Numbered from the stretch's first letter, positions 51,211-61,382 are shown. The stretch: DNA of 64,000 bases from Halobacillus aidingensis (GCF_900104185.1 NZ_FNIZ01000007.1:1-64000); one strand, 5' to 3'. Program-made: numbers and translations. The notes: generated from the letters alone by a model not told the origin.

Positions 51211-51244
51211 GGCAGGATGGTGGAAGACTTAGTTTCGAGATAAA
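51211..51244 (-). repeat. subtype II repeat arm, inverted
   Basis: On the - strand TCTCGAAACTAAGTCTTCCA followed by CCATCCTGCCC; almost the right arm of the R1 palindrome at 42371-42394. Confidence 0.6.
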
Positions 51245-51354
51245 TTAGAAAACACTCTATAATGAAAGCTTGCTATCAAAGCAGAGGATTAATAGCAAGA
51301 TTCCAAATACATAGAAGAAAAATTTCATATTAATCCATCTCTTCATCCGTATTT

Positions 51355-51372
51355 TTGTTGCAAATACAACAA
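51355..51372. promoter_or_regulatory. dyad 1 upstream of marR-paiA-paiB
   Basis: TTGTTG-CAAATA-CAACAA, a perfect 6-bp dyad. With the related dyad at 51404 it probably forms the operator of the adjacent MarR-type repressor. Confidence 0.5.
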
Positions 51373-51403
51373 AAGTAAGTTAAGTTGAGTATATGATGAT
51401 AAA

Positions 51404-51419
51404 TGTTGCATTTGCAACA
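51404..51419. promoter_or_regulatory. dyad 2 upstream of marR-paiA-paiB
   Basis: TGTTGC-ATTT-GCAACA, a perfect 6-bp dyad sharing TGTTGCA with dyad 1, 49 nt downstream of it and 24 nt before the marR start codon. Confidence 0.5.
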
Positions 51420-51443
51420 AAAATAATCACAGAGGGGTTCAAT

Positions 51444-51896
51444 ATGAAGGAAATACTACGTGAAATTGGAATGATAGCGAGGGCGTTAGATTCAATAAGT
51501 AATATAGAATTCAAAGAATATGACCTCACAAGAGGGCAGTATTTATATCTTGTGCGAATCTGTGAAAACCCAGGAAGCATTCAAGAAAAAGTAGCTGAGC
51601 TGATAAAAGTAGATCGTACCACAGCAGCCCGCTCTATTAAGAAACTTGAAATGAATGGGTTTATTGTGAAGAAAGAAGACGAACATAACAAAAAAATCAA
51701 AAAGCTTTATCCAACCGAGAAAGGGAAAAAGATTTTTCCTATTATAAAAAGAGAAAATGACTATTCCAATGCTGTAGCCCTAGATGGGTTGTCCGAAGAA
51801 GAAATAGAAATCCTTTTCGACCTTCTTCAAAGAGTAAGAAGAAATATAGAAAAAGACTGGGAATTTGTTAAAAAAGGAAACAAGAGAAGTTATTGA
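51444..51896 (+). CDS. MarR-family transcriptional regulator
   Basis: 150 residues: winged helix with LTRGQYLYLVRICENPG, the recognition region KVAELIKVDRTTAARSIKKLE, and the wing KKEDEHNKKIKKLYPTEKGK, flanked by dimerisation helices. ATG at 51444 behind GAGGGG. It precedes paiA and paiB with short gaps and carries two dyads in its promoter, so autoregulation and control of paiAB are likely. Confidence 0.83.
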   Translation: MKEILREIGMIARALDSISNIEFKEYDLTRGQYLYLVRICENPGSIQEKVAELIKVDRTTAARSIKKLEMNGFIVKKEDEHNKKIKKLYPTEKGKKIFPIIKRENDYSNAVALDGLSEEEIEILFDLLQRVRRNIEKDWEFVKKGNKRSY

Positions 51897-51921
51897 GTAT
51901 AGAGAGGAGCGAAAGGTTTAA

Positions 51922-52443
<522 letters not shown>

Positions 52444-52461
52444 GGAAAGAGGTGATTGATG

Positions 52462-53073
52462 ATGTATATCCCTAAGCATTTTAAAGTCACAGACTTCGAT
52501 GAAATCAAAGATTTTATTCAGAGGAACTCTTTTGGAACGATCGTAACGACCAACCAAGGAAAACCTATAGCGACTCACTTACCTTTGGAGTTACATAAAC
52601 AAAAGGATGATTACTATCTTACTGGACATTTGGCTTATGCGAATCCGCAGTGGAAAACTTTCGGGGATGACCCTGTTCTTGTTATGTATCAAGGACCTCA
52701 TGCTTACATTTCATCCTCATGGTATAAGACTGAAAATGTGCCTACATGGAATTATCAGGCTGTCCATGTATATGGAACGGCTAGTCTTATGAGTGAACAA
52801 GAATTACAGGATGACCTGAAAGCTCTACTGCAAAAATATGAGCAAAACCGTGAAAATGCAGCGTTATGGGAGAACTTCTCTCCAAAAACGAAAAACCAAA
52901 CCAAAGGCATTGTTGGATTTAAAGTAAAAGTGCAAGAGGTTCAAGCCGCATATAAATTGAGTCAAAATCGAAATGAAGAGGATTATGACAACATTATTCA
53001 TAAACTATATAAGGAGAAAGATTTAAACTCTCAACAATTGGCTGAAGTGATGAAAGCTAGAAAAAACAAGTGA
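52462..53073 (+). CDS. paiB: PaiB, FMN-binding split-barrel negative regulator
   Basis: 203 residues with the PaiB pattern MYIPKHFKVTDFDEI, SFGTIVTTNQGKPIATHLPL, DPVLVMYQGPHAYISSSWY, VPTWNYQAVHVYG. It is a flavin-reductase-like split barrel that in B. subtilis acts with PaiA in repression of sporulation and protease genes. ATG at 52462 has GAGGTG 7 nt upstream. Last gene of the marR-paiA-paiB unit, followed after 16 nt by R12. Confidence 0.88.
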   Translation: MYIPKHFKVTDFDEIKDFIQRNSFGTIVTTNQGKPIATHLPLELHKQKDDYYLTGHLAYANPQWKTFGDDPVLVMYQGPHAYISSSWYKTENVPTWNYQAVHVYGTASLMSEQELQDDLKALLQKYEQNRENAALWENFSPKTKNQTKGIVGFKVKVQEVQAAYKLSQNRNEEDYDNIIHKLYKEKDLNSQQLAEVMKARKNK

Positions 53074-53088
53074 TGCATTCTTTGTATA

Positions 53089-53150
53089 AAGATATTTAAA
53101 GTTTGAAATCGATTCTTAAATAATCGGGGCTTTAGTTTAATAAGCCCAAT
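53089..53150 (+). repeat. cassette repeat R12 (6-nt longer spacer)
   Basis: GATATTTAAAGTTTGAAATC, then GATTCTTAAATAATC and GGGGC. The spacing is 31 nt instead of 25; hairpin GGGCTT/AAGCCC. Confidence 0.5.
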
Positions 53151-53156
53151 ACTAAA

Positions 53157-53186
53157 AACGAACTTCCAATCGCATGGAAGTTCGTT
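53157..53186 (+). terminator. hairpin after R12
   Basis: AACGAACTTCC (53157-53167) pairs with GGAAGTTCGTT (53176-53186). It may end transcription from paiB. The rest of 53187-53283 shows nothing. Confidence 0.5.
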
Positions 53187-53283
53187 ACTTTATAAGATAA
53201 TATCATCACTATTAGGGGGGATCATTTGGTTACTCACCTAATACTCTTATATTATGTGCCTAAGTTTACTGTATCCCTTATAA

Positions 53284-53333
53284 AAAAAGCGTATGAAATC
53301 AAGAATGTAAAATCTGATTTCATACGCTTTTTC
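53284..53333. terminator. terminator of the subtilase gene
   Basis: AAAAAGCGTATGAAATCA (53284-53301) pairs with TGATTTCATACGCTTTTT (53315-53332), 18 bp without mismatch. On the - strand it ends the protease transcript; A and T tracts on both sides make it bidirectional. Confidence 0.85.
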
Positions 53334-53388
53334 ATTTTAGTTTAGAACCGTGAACAGTTTATACTTATATCCGAGCTGCAGTTGAGTA

Positions 53389-54528
53389 TTATTGAACAGC
53401 AGCCTGTACGTCGATCACTCCGTTTCCATAATAGAAGGAATCACCAAGAGGAACAGCTGTGTCAATTAATGTTTGACGGATCTGATCATTCGTCAATGCA
53501 GGATCATCGGCTAATAGTAAAGCAGCTGCCCCTGCGACATGCGGGCTTGCCATGGAAGTACCGTTAAAGCGCTCATAATCATTGCCTGGTACAGAACTTA
53601 AAATATCAACACCAGGAGCCATTACTTCAAGTTCATCCCCGACACTGGAAAATGATGCTCTATTATTGGCACTATCTACAGCACCAACAGCCATGGCTGC
53701 TTCATATTTTGCAGGATAACCGATGGTGTTTTTCTTCCCTCTAGATCCTTCATTTCCAGCAGCAGCTACGACTAATAGACCCTGAGCATCAGCATTGTTT
53801 ACCGCTTGTTCTAGAGTGGCCGAACCGCGGCTTCCGCCGAGACTCATATTAATAATGTCCATGTCATTGCTAATGGCCCACTCAATTCCTTGAGCAATTC
53901 CACTGTAAGAACCGCTGCCTTCGCTGCTTAATACTTTAACGGCGTAGAGCTCAGTAGATGGTGCTACACCAAGCACACCTAGTGTATTATTTACACCTGC
54001 AACCGTTCCAGCTACGTGGGTACCATGACCATTTCCATCCACTAAGGCGTTCGGTTCACCGCTAACAAAACTCTCTCCGCCAGCTACGTTCAAGTCTTCA
54101 TGTGTTCCATCAATACCAGAGTCAAGAATAGCTACCTTTACGCCATGTCCAGTCGTTCCTTGAGCTTGGACATCATCCGCATTAATTTGGGAGATTCCAT
54201 AGGGCGTCGTTTGACTTGTTGCTTGTGCGGTATGATCTTTCTCTACATAAGCTACATTAGGGTTGTTGGATAAGGCTTTTACTGCTTGTTCCGGCAGCTT
54301 GGCATGTACAACATTCATATATTTATATTCATGAAGTACTTTCCCTCCTGCGCCTTTGACGGCATTCTGGTTCACTTTTGATTTAAAGCCAATTAAGTAT
54401 TCTTCCACCTGTGCCTTTTGCTCAGCCGCTTTTTCAACGGAAGCTTGGGCTATGTTATTGAATGAAAAGACTAAAGCTAAAGCAAACACTAACATAAACC
54501 CGGCTACTTTCCACATGTGTTTATGCAT
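53389..54528 (-). CDS. extracellular subtilisin-like serine protease (S8)
   Basis: 379 residues: signal peptide (to about Ala28), I9-type propeptide (about 40-102, [16 protein letters not shown]...VAYVEKD) and a mature domain of about 270 residues like alkaline subtilisins. Triad: Asp136 (ILDSGID), His168 ([11 protein letters not shown]), Ser325 ([10 protein letters not shown]); oxyanion Asn near 259 (AAAGNEG). The prodomain is autocleaved after folding. AAAGGAGG precedes the ATG. A small dyad CAGAATT/AATTCTG lies upstream. It is in - orientation within the array, next to paiAB, whose B. subtilis counterparts repress protease genes. Confidence 0.93.
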   Translation of the reverse strand: MHKHMWKVAGFMLVFALALVFSFNNIAQASVEKAAEQKAQVEEYLIGFKSKVNQNAVKGAGGKVLHEYKYMNVVHAKLPEQAVKALSNNPNVAYVEKDHTAQATSQTTPYGISQINADDVQAQGTTGHGVKVAILDSGIDGTHEDLNVAGGESFVSGEPNALVDGNGHGTHVAGTVAGVNNTLGVLGVAPSTELYAVKVLSSEGSGSYSGIAQGIEWAISNDMDIINMSLGGSRGSATLEQAVNNADAQGLLVVAAAGNEGSRGKKNTIGYPAKYEAAMAVGAVDSANNRASFSSVGDELEVMAPGVDILSSVPGNDYERFNGTSMASPHVAGAAALLLADDPALTNDQIRQTLIDTAVPLGDSFYYGNGVIDVQAAVQ

Positions 54529-54552
54529 CCAATTCCTCCTTTAATTTTTATC

Positions 54553-54573
54553 CAGAATTAATTTTAAATTCTG
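54553..54573. promoter_or_regulatory. dyad upstream of the subtilase gene
   Basis: CAGAATT (54553-54559) and AATTCTG (54567-54573), 25 nt before the protease start codon on the - strand; candidate operator in the leader. The rest of 54574-54851 shows no gene. Confidence 0.35.
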
Positions 54574-54851
54574 AATAGTGTTAACATTATGATAACATGT
54601 GTGGTGTGACTGGTGTTTGGGAAATGGATAGGTGAAAAAGGCCGCTTAAAGGCTGATTGAAGGATCAACTTGGGCAAGTTTAATCATGGGATTGTACTTG
54701 CATCGGCATTGCCTGGAAATAGAGTTTTGCCCTCCACAAACTATGTGTAAGTCTATTAATAAAGTATTCTAATTCATTGCCGAATTCTAAATAATGGACA
54801 TCGAATATGAGTTGATTTGGTACGTCTGCTTATGTATAGGGGGAGAGACTA

Positions 54852-55232
54852 ATGAATCTTTCAAAAGTCCTATTTTTACTGTGTTTTTTATTCTTACTTT
54901 TAGCTGGCTGTAATAGCAGCATTAATGAGAGCGAGACTCTAGGCAATCCAACACCAAAAGATTTCTTGAAGAATGAAAATGCAGATATTTTTCTTCTTGG
55001 GGGGATTGTTTATTCAAATGCTCAGGATGTGGAATGGGTTGGAGAACTAGATTATAGATTAGGTGAACAAATAGGAGAAGTAACTAAGCAAACAGATAAG
55101 GCTAGTAGTTTTTCTAACGGTACAGCAAATAAATTACCAGTTGGAGTTAAAATATACGACACAAACACACCAGTAAGCATAGCAATTGTGGATGACAAGC
55201 ATATACCATATCTTAAAATGATTGAAGGGTAA
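54852..55232 (+). CDS. lipoprotein of unknown function (126 aa)
   Basis: Hydrophobic leader with lipobox LLAGC (Cys about 20). The mature part NADIFLLGGIVYSNAQDVEWV and LPVGVKIYDTNTPVSIAIV suggests a compact beta-rich domain. GGGGGAGAG lies upstream of the ATG. AT-rich, single-gene unit followed by R13. No family named with confidence. Confidence 0.6.
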   Translation: MNLSKVLFLLCFLFLLLAGCNSSINESETLGNPTPKDFLKNENADIFLLGGIVYSNAQDVEWVGELDYRLGEQIGEVTKQTDKASSFSNGTANKLPVGVKIYDTNTPVSIAIVDDKHIPYLKMIEG

Positions 55233-55264
55233 TCCAGAGTTGGGTCGGTCTTTAATGAAAAAAC

Positions 55265-55331
55265 GGTATAATTTCGAGATCATGTTTTCAGGTATAGAGG
55301 GCGATAATTCCATAAAAACTGTGTCCTTTTC
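55265..55331 (+). repeat. degenerate cassette repeat R13
   Basis: TTTCGAGATCATGTTTTCAG, then AGAGGGCG and GTGTCCTTTT; recognisable mostly by position (33 nt after the stop) and the GGGCGATAATTC half. Confidence 0.4.
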
Positions 55332-55457
55332 ATTACTTAAGAATTGGCAGGAGAGCCAAGGACTCGATTTAGTGATCGTACATAACTAATATTGAGTTAA
55401 TCGATTCAATTTGAAATAATTGGTATGTGAACATTTTTGACTATTTAGGAGGATTAT

Positions 55458-56015
55458 ATGGAAGAAAAGTTTTTTGACACTTCTTTCTTTGAAAGAGAAA
55501 CTTTGCAGGAAGTTGCTAATTTGTATTGTCGTACTTTTATGGGTAATGAGTATTCTAATGTAGAATTAGCTGCTGCAGAAGAGAATATTCAAAAGCATAC
55601 GAAGTATGAAGGATTTATTGGTTTAACAGCAAAAGATTTAAAAGGTAAATTGATAGGCTTTTCTTATGGCTATAAGAGTCTACCAGGTCAATTTTATAGA
55701 GGGAAATTAGAAAAACAGTTAAATTATAAAGAAGTTGCTTACTGGTTAAGTGATTGTTTCGAATTTGTAGAATTAGCTATTGATCCATTACATAAAAGAA
55801 TGGGCATCGGAAGCTCACTCCACAATAAGATTCTTGATAGAGTTCCATATACGACTTCTGTTCTGACCACAGCGGTAGGTAACAGACCAGCTATCAACCT
55901 ATATAAAAACAAGGGATGGAAAGTAATCAAAGAAAATGCCCCTGTTATTTCGTCGCATCACCCTCAAGTTATTCTAGGGTTAGATAGTAAGAATTTTTTT
56001 ACCTATAGAAAGTGA
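55458..56015 (+). CDS. GNAT-family acetyltransferase
   Basis: 185 residues. FEFVELAIDPLHKRMGIGSSLHNKIL is motif A (RMGIGS loop), with FIGLTAKDLKGKLIGFSYGY before it and AVGNRPAINLYKNKGWKVI after it. Substrate unknown. AGGAGG is 6 nt before the ATG. AT-rich like its neighbours. Confidence 0.8.
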   Translation: MEEKFFDTSFFERETLQEVANLYCRTFMGNEYSNVELAAAEENIQKHTKYEGFIGLTAKDLKGKLIGFSYGYKSLPGQFYRGKLEKQLNYKEVAYWLSDCFEFVELAIDPLHKRMGIGSSLHNKILDRVPYTTSVLTTAVGNRPAINLYKNKGWKVIKENAPVISSHHPQVILGLDSKNFFTYRK

Positions 56016-56114
56016 AGAGAGCACTTCCACTTTCGATAAATTCAGGTGAGAAATATCTTTTATGAATTTAGGAATGCATCAAAACATTGTAATAATCCGA
56101 GAAGGAGAGATTGA

Positions 56115-56495
56115 ATGGACAGTCAGAAAGAACTTAAAGAACATTTATATACTTTAGAAACAACTTTACTAAAGGATGACGTTAGAAAGTCTGCTGATAC
56201 ATTAAATGAGTTATTAGCCGATGATTTTGTTGAGTACTCAAGCACAGGAGAAATATACGACAAAGAGAACATTTTGAATCGTTTACCAAGTGAAAACGAT
56301 CCTGGGATAACAATGCGTGATTTTGAAATTAAGTACCTATCGCCAAAAGCCGTACTAACTACGTTCAAGGTATTTATAGAAAGTAAACAGAAACACTCTT
56401 TAAGAAGCTCTGTGTGGAAGTTTAATGATGGAAGGTGGCAAATGACATTTCACCAAGGAACTGTCACAGACTTAAGTCAAGGCAAACCATCGTAA
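56115..56495 (+). CDS. DUF4440 / NTF2-like protein
   Basis: 126 residues of the cystatin-like NTF2 fold: ELLADDFVEYSSTGEIYDKENIL near 35-58, SSVWKFNDGRWQMTFHQGT at the end. Stand-alone DUF4440 proteins are common; enzymatic role unknown. AGAAGGAGAG precedes the ATG. Lies between a GNAT and a methyltransferase gene without cassette repeats. Confidence 0.78.
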   Translation: MDSQKELKEHLYTLETTLLKDDVRKSADTLNELLADDFVEYSSTGEIYDKENILNRLPSENDPGITMRDFEIKYLSPKAVLTTFKVFIESKQKHSLRSSVWKFNDGRWQMTFHQGTVTDLSQGKPS

Positions 56496-56575
56496 TAAGT
56501 GTAAAGGAACGTCTCATTTCATCAATATGGTTGTATTAATGTGGTTCATATAATTACTACGAAAAGAGGGGTTCC

Positions 56576-57337
56576 ATGAAGGTTACGGATTACTCAAAAG
56601 TAGCGAAAGTTTATGATAACAACTCTTATAGATCCAAAGAAATGAAGCTAGATACCGACTTAGAAGCATACATACAAAATAACCCTAAAACATCCTACAA
56701 ATTTTTGGATCTAGCTTGTGGAACAGGTATTTACCTCAATTACCAATCCATCTCACTCAAGGAGTTTAACATTAACTGGCATGGTCTTGATGCCTCACAA
56801 GCCATGCTTAATAAAGCGAAAGACAAAGTTGAAGGTGCAGCATTTGAGAAAGGGTTTGCGGAGAGCATGCCTTATGAAGATGAGAACTTTGATGTCATAA
56901 CCAATAATTATGCTTTTCATCACTTTGTTGGGAAAGAGAAAGGACTGGACGAAATTCATCGAGTTTTAAAAAGAGATGGAGTTTTTAAATTGCATACGAT
57001 CGATATATACGGAATGAAAAATTGGTGGGTTTATCGTTACTTTCCATCTGCGTTATTAGAAGATTATAAGAGGTTTTGGAGTAAGGAAGTTTTATTTAGA
57101 GAGCTATCTCAAAGAGATTTTGACGTTAGGATAGATTGTAAGTATCAAATGGAAAACATTAAAATAGCTGACTATTTAGAACTCGTGGAAAATAGGGATA
57201 TATCTGTGCTTACCCTGATTGATGATGAGGAATATAACCAAGGCCTTTATCGGATGAAGCAAGACTTAAAAATATCCCCTGACAAGAAGGTGACGAATGA
57301 TTTTTCAGATTTAATTTGTATAGCTCAAAAAAACTGA
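56576..57337 (+). CDS. class I SAM-dependent methyltransferase
   Basis: 253 residues. Motif I FLDLACGTGIYL (about 43-54), motif II region WHGLDASQAMLNKAKDKV, motif with ENFDVITNNYAFHHF, and HRVLKRDGVFKLHTID. This is the Methyltransf_11/25 type; substrate unknown. GAGGGG lies upstream of the ATG. Last AT-rich gene before the M14 peptidase. Confidence 0.82.
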   Translation: MKVTDYSKVAKVYDNNSYRSKEMKLDTDLEAYIQNNPKTSYKFLDLACGTGIYLNYQSISLKEFNINWHGLDASQAMLNKAKDKVEGAAFEKGFAESMPYEDENFDVITNNYAFHHFVGKEKGLDEIHRVLKRDGVFKLHTIDIYGMKNWWVYRYFPSALLEDYKRFWSKEVLFRELSQRDFDVRIDCKYQMENIKIADYLELVENRDISVLTLIDDEEYNQGLYRMKQDLKISPDKKVTNDFSDLICIAQKN

Positions 57338-57426
57338 ACTTTCGAAGAGACTGGATGTATGAGTTCCCTTAATGAATTGAAGTCGATAGAGAAAAGAGAG
57401 GGAAATCCCTCGGAACGAAAAAATCG

Positions 57427-57470
57427 AAGCTTGCGGAGAAAGCCAACATTTCTCCGCAAGCGTTATTTTT
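57427..57470 (+). terminator. terminator after the methyltransferase gene
   Basis: GCTTGCGGAGAAA (57429-57441) pairs with TTTCTCCGCAAGC (57449-57461), then a T-rich stretch. The remaining 57471-57634 holds the promoter region of the next gene and no ORF. Confidence 0.8.
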
Positions 57471-57634
57471 GGCTAAAAAAAAGAGTATTGGAAAAAATAG
57501 AAGGGATAGACTAACAGTTTAATGGATTAACGTAGTACAAAAGGACTCCCTTTAAACAGTAGAATCGGTTTATACAGTTTATTCTACTAATGGTATAAAC
57601 TAGTAATTATATCTTTTAGACTAGGGGGTCAATA

Positions 57635-60031
57635 ATGAAAAAAACAGTCATGACTGGAATGGCAGCCATTACGATGCTTGCTGCTCCTCTAACAACCGCA
57701 GCAGAGGCGCCTAAATGGCACAATGTCAACGTGAATGAAACACTGCAGGAGGAAGATGGCAGTCTTTTTAACAGTGAAAACTATGATTTTTTGAAGTACT
57801 CGAAGGTGGACGACAAATTACAGGAAATCGCCAAACAAAGTAACCGGATTACAGTGGAAAGTTCGGCGGAATCATCCGGCGGCCATGATCTTTATACGGT
57901 AACCATCTCCGATCCATCGGCCAAAGGAAAGTATGGGTACCAAAAATCGTTGCGAAAGAAAATGTTCAAGAACCCTGAAAAAGCGCAGGCATTTATTGAA
58001 AAACATCCTGACTTTAAAGTGCCGGTGATGATTAATGCATCTATACATGGCACGGAGTTTGTAGGTTCAGATGCTGCGCTGCAATTGATTGAGCGTTTTG
58101 CGACAGCCAATGATCAGCAAACGAAGGAGCTCCTTGAAAATCATATTCTTATTTTTAATGTCGTCGCGAATCCAGACGGTCGGATCGATGCGACACGTTT
58201 TAACAGCAATGGTATTGACTTGAACAGAGATTTTATTACACAGTCTCAAGCAGAAACCAAACATACCGTGGAGTTGATCAAAGAGTGGAATCCCATGGTG
58301 TTCCTTGATCTGCATGGCTATGTGAAAGGCTATGGTGGGCCAGGTCATCCAGGTTTAATCGAGCCGTGTACACCTCCGCACAATCCGAACTACGAGTATG
58401 ATTTATTCTCGAAGTGGGCGCTTGATCAGGCTGAAGCCATGGAAGGAAGCATTGTAGACAATCGTACAGATTATGAAAATACGAATACTTCAGGCGTCGA
58501 CTACCAATCGATGACAGGTACATACATTCCACAGCGGGATGATCAGGCGGGCTGGGATGATTATCCACCGATTTTTACACCGATGTATGCGATGTACCAC
58601 GGGGCTTATGGATATACGCTTGAAGCACCGACGAATGATTGGGATGGTGTCCAATGGCATTATGACGCGGTTATGGGAGCACTTGAATTTTCCAATGATA
58701 ACAAAGAACAAATGATCAAAGACCAAATCGAAGTATTCAAACGCGGCATCCAATTTGATCACCCGTACCATAAAGAAGGATTCTTCCCGCAGGCGTATAT
58801 TTTACCCGTAGATGAAACAGACCCGACGGCAACCGAAAAAGCCGTTGAGCATTTGATGTTCAATGATATTGAAGTCTCTGAGTCGAAGAAAGCATTCGAA
58901 TATGATGGTGTCTCGTACCCGGCGGGAACGTATATCGTAGACATGAGCCAGGCGAAAGCTGGCCTTGCAAACACGATGCTGTGGGATGGAGAAGATATTA
59001 CCGACATCACACCATCGATGTATGATATTTCTGCCTGGAATTTACCAGAACTATGGGGCTTTGATGCGGTAGAGGTTGAAGCGGACAGCTCCTTCAATGT
59101 AAAGACAAACGATGTGAACAAAGTAAAAGCCGATGGGAAGTTAATCGGAAACGGTCCATATGTGATTCCTAACTCTTCTGTAAAAGCTATTCATCTTGTG
59201 AATTCCTTGGTCAAGAACGGGTTTAAGGTGACCATGGATGGTGAGCAATTCTATGTGGATGCAAACAAGTCGCCTGAATTGAGGAAACTTGTGGAAGCAT
59301 CTGGCATTACCGTCAAATCGGTCGAGGGTGTTGATGGTGAACCATTAACTTCTCAGAAAGTAGCGATTCTAAAAGACGGCGGTATGAACAAAGCTCAATC
59401 CCACGCAGGCACCCTTTTAGCTTTGGAACGATTAGGGTTTGATGTTCAAGAAGTCACACCAAGAGAACTGGCAGAGCAAGGATTAGGAGATACAGATGTG
59501 TTTTTCTACAGTGGCACATCAAGCTTGATTTCATATAACAATTGGTCTGCGAACGCTGAATTCGGGCTCGAAAATGAAGCACAGTACCAGGCCTTTAAAG
59601 AAAACATCCACTCATTTGTTGAGGATGGAGGAAAATATATTGCTGTTGGAGCCGGCGCTTCCGATGCCGCGAAACAACTGGGGTTGACGGATGTGACTGT
59701 TCATAAAGGCAGCTACAATAGTAATGGGATCGTCCGAGTGAATTACGATTCTGGTTCTCTGACTTCTGGTTATGAAGAAACCGATTATGGTTTCGTCTAT
59801 CGCCCTGTTTGGTATACGGATGTGGAAGGAGCAGATGTCCATGCCACTTATAAAGACAGTAGTAACTTCTTTATGGCGGGGCACTGGGAAGACCGCGCGG
59901 GTGCTCAAGGACAGCCGGTCATCATTAAAGAACAGGAGCAGGACGTAACACTCATTGGACTTGAAGCAGGCTTCCGTGATCACACGGATTACTTATTCCG
60001 CCTCTTCTCCAATGCCATTTACACTAAATAG
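57635..60031 (+). CDS. secreted M14-family zinc carboxypeptidase with C-terminal amidotransferase-like domain
   Basis: 798 residues: signal peptide (about 1-23, ending TTAAEA), M14 catalytic domain (about 45-380) with zinc ligands His138 and Glu141 (INASIHGTEF), His227 (FLDLHGY) and general base Glu330 (YGYTLEAPT). A beta-rich middle part follows, then a C-terminal flavodoxin/GATase-1-like domain (about 580-790; VAILKDGGMNKAQSHAG, DVFFYSGTSS, KYIAVGAGASDAA). It cleaves C-terminal residues or crosslinked peptides outside the cell. Monocistronic, more GC-rich than the array genes. Confidence 0.87.
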   Translation: MKKTVMTGMAAITMLAAPLTTAAEAPKWHNVNVNETLQEEDGSLFNSENYDFLKYSKVDDKLQEIAKQSNRITVESSAESSGGHDLYTVTISDPSAKGKYGYQKSLRKKMFKNPEKAQAFIEKHPDFKVPVMINASIHGTEFVGSDAALQLIERFATANDQQTKELLENHILIFNVVANPDGRIDATRFNSNGIDLNRDFITQSQAETKHTVELIKEWNPMVFLDLHGYVKGYGGPGHPGLIEPCTPPHNPNYEYDLFSKWALDQAEAMEGSIVDNRTDYENTNTSGVDYQSMTGTYIPQRDDQAGWDDYPPIFTPMYAMYHGAYGYTLEAPTNDWDGVQWHYDAVMGALEFSNDNKEQMIKDQIEVFKRGIQFDHPYHKEGFFPQAYILPVDETDPTATEKAVEHLMFNDIEVSESKKAFEYDGVSYPAGTYIVDMSQAKAGLANTMLWDGEDITDITPSMYDISAWNLPELWGFDAVEVEADSSFNVKTNDVNKVKADGKLIGNGPYVIPNSSVKAIHLVNSLVKNGFKVTMDGEQFYVDANKSPELRKLVEASGITVKSVEGVDGEPLTSQKVAILKDGGMNKAQSHAGTLLALERLGFDVQEVTPRELAEQGLGDTDVFFYSGTSSLISYNNWSANAEFGLENEAQYQAFKENIHSFVEDGGKYIAVGAGASDAAKQLGLTDVTVHKGSYNSNGIVRVNYDSGSLTSGYEETDYGFVYRPVWYTDVEGADVHATYKDSSNFFMAGHWEDRAGAQGQPVIIKEQEQDVTLIGLEAGFRDHTDYLFRLFSNAIYTK

Positions 60032-60046
60032 CAGTGCGTTATATAA

Positions 60047-60094
60047 ACCACCCATAGTCAACCAAATTCTGTATGGCTATGGGTGGTCTTTTTT
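60047..60094 (+). terminator. terminator of the M14 peptidase gene
   Basis: ACCACCCATAG (60047-60057) pairs with CTATGGGTGGT (60077-60087), followed by TTTTTT. Confidence 0.85.
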
Positions 60095-60190
60095 GGTTTC
60101 TGCACTCAAAGAAAGGTAGGTCCTTTCTGACTAAGCGTTTATATTATTTTGTCGATTGGAATAAACTATCTCCATAAAGGAGTTGGTAGC

Positions 60191-60454
60191 GTGGATGTTA
60201 ACGGAAAAATAATTCGAGGAGAGTTTGATCGTGTCAACGACGAGTTTGTACTAAATCAAGTGAAGCATTTTACGACTCAATCCACTCTTAATAAAGACCA
60301 ATTGGATACAATTTATGAGTATTTGAATAATCATAAAGATGAAGAAGATGGCCAAATTCTTACGTTGAATGAACAGATGCTCGTTCGGTTGAGTCAAGAA
60401 GAATCGAGTCAATTTATAGAAGACTTGAACCAGATTCGTGATTTGTACCACTAA
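60191..60454 (+). CDS. hypothetical protein (87 aa)
   Basis: GTG at 60191 with AAAGGAG 8 nt upstream; the frame runs back to 60149 without a site. Soluble, acidic and helical (STLNKDQLDTIYEYLNNHKDEEDGQ, ESSQFIEDLNQIRDLY). No family recognised. Confidence 0.5.
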   Translation: MDVNGKIIRGEFDRVNDEFVLNQVKHFTTQSTLNKDQLDTIYEYLNNHKDEEDGQILTLNEQMLVRLSQEESSQFIEDLNQIRDLYH

Positions 60455-60639
60455 GTTCGAAAAAGGATTGTCACAAGGCAAAAGACCAAGCATAAAACCA
60501 TTCACTCGGACTCATAAACGAGCACGAAGAACGGACTACAACAAGTGTATCCATTCATCGTGCTTTTGTTCTATTTCTCTTGTTTATGTTTTGGCGATTG
60601 ATATGCGGGGAAATAGTGGCGTATTCGGAGGTGCAGCTT

Positions 60640-61350
60640 ATGAAAAAACATCGGAAATGGTGGATCGGATTGCTTGTACTGGTTGCCATTGGCCTCGGAG
60701 TCTTCGGGTTCCAATCATCGATGTCACATCAAAAAGAAGAACAAATCGTCGCTCTCGGTGATTCATTGACCTACGGAGTGGGAGATGAAAGCGGCCATGG
60801 GTATGTCGAAAATCTACAACAGTGGTTCGATAAAAACCACGACGATCCGGTCACTGTTGATAATTATGCCATTCCCGGCCAGCAAAGTGATGGAATGCTC
60901 GGCCAAATGAACGAAGCAACCGTAATGAAATCGATTGAAAATGCGGACTACATTTTATTTTTTATCGGAATGAACGATATCATTAAAAGTAATGGAGGAG
61001 ACCTTTCTCCATTAAATGAAGATAAAATCGCCATTGGGAAAAAGGATTATGAGAAGAATGTCAAACGAATCCTGGATCAGATCCGCGAGGAAAATCAAGA
61101 GGCACCGGTTTTGTTTCTCGGTTTGTACAATCCTTATCCGGACAAACCTGAGATCAGTGAAATCATCAAAGACTGGAACGCAACGAGTCAGTCGATCGTA
61201 GCGTCTTATGAGGGTGTCACGTTTATACCAACGAACGATTTGTATGAAGAAAAGTCGTCGCGTTATTTTAGTGATGCTGTCCATTTGAATGAACAAGGGT
61301 ATGAAAAGCTGACGATGCGGATCATCAAAGCGTATGATTTCGGTGAATAA
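60640..61350 (+). CDS. SGNH/GDSL-family lipase-esterase (YpmR-like)
   Basis: 236 residues with an N-terminal signal/anchor helix (WWIGLLVLVAIGLGVFGF). Block I GDSLTYG, block II Gly in AIPGQQSDGML, block III GMND and block V DAVHLNEQGY give the SGNH catalytic set (Ser, Gly, Asn, Asp-His). Extracytoplasmic esterase; substrate unknown. GGAGGTG precedes the ATG at 60640; the frame is open further upstream but lacks a site. Confidence 0.85.
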   Translation: MKKHRKWWIGLLVLVAIGLGVFGFQSSMSHQKEEQIVALGDSLTYGVGDESGHGYVENLQQWFDKNHDDPVTVDNYAIPGQQSDGMLGQMNEATVMKSIENADYILFFIGMNDIIKSNGGDLSPLNEDKIAIGKKDYEKNVKRILDQIREENQEAPVLFLGLYNPYPDKPEISEIIKDWNATSQSIVASYEGVTFIPTNDLYEEKSSRYFSDAVHLNEQGYEKLTMRIIKAYDFGE

Positions 61351-61382
61351 AAAAAGGGCTTCCCTGTGAGGAAGTCCTTTTT
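61351..61382. terminator. terminator between lipase and crcB genes
   Basis: AAAAGGGCTTCC pairs with GGAAGTCCTTTT around a CTGTGA loop, with A and T tracts on both sides, serving the convergent transcripts. Confidence 0.85.
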
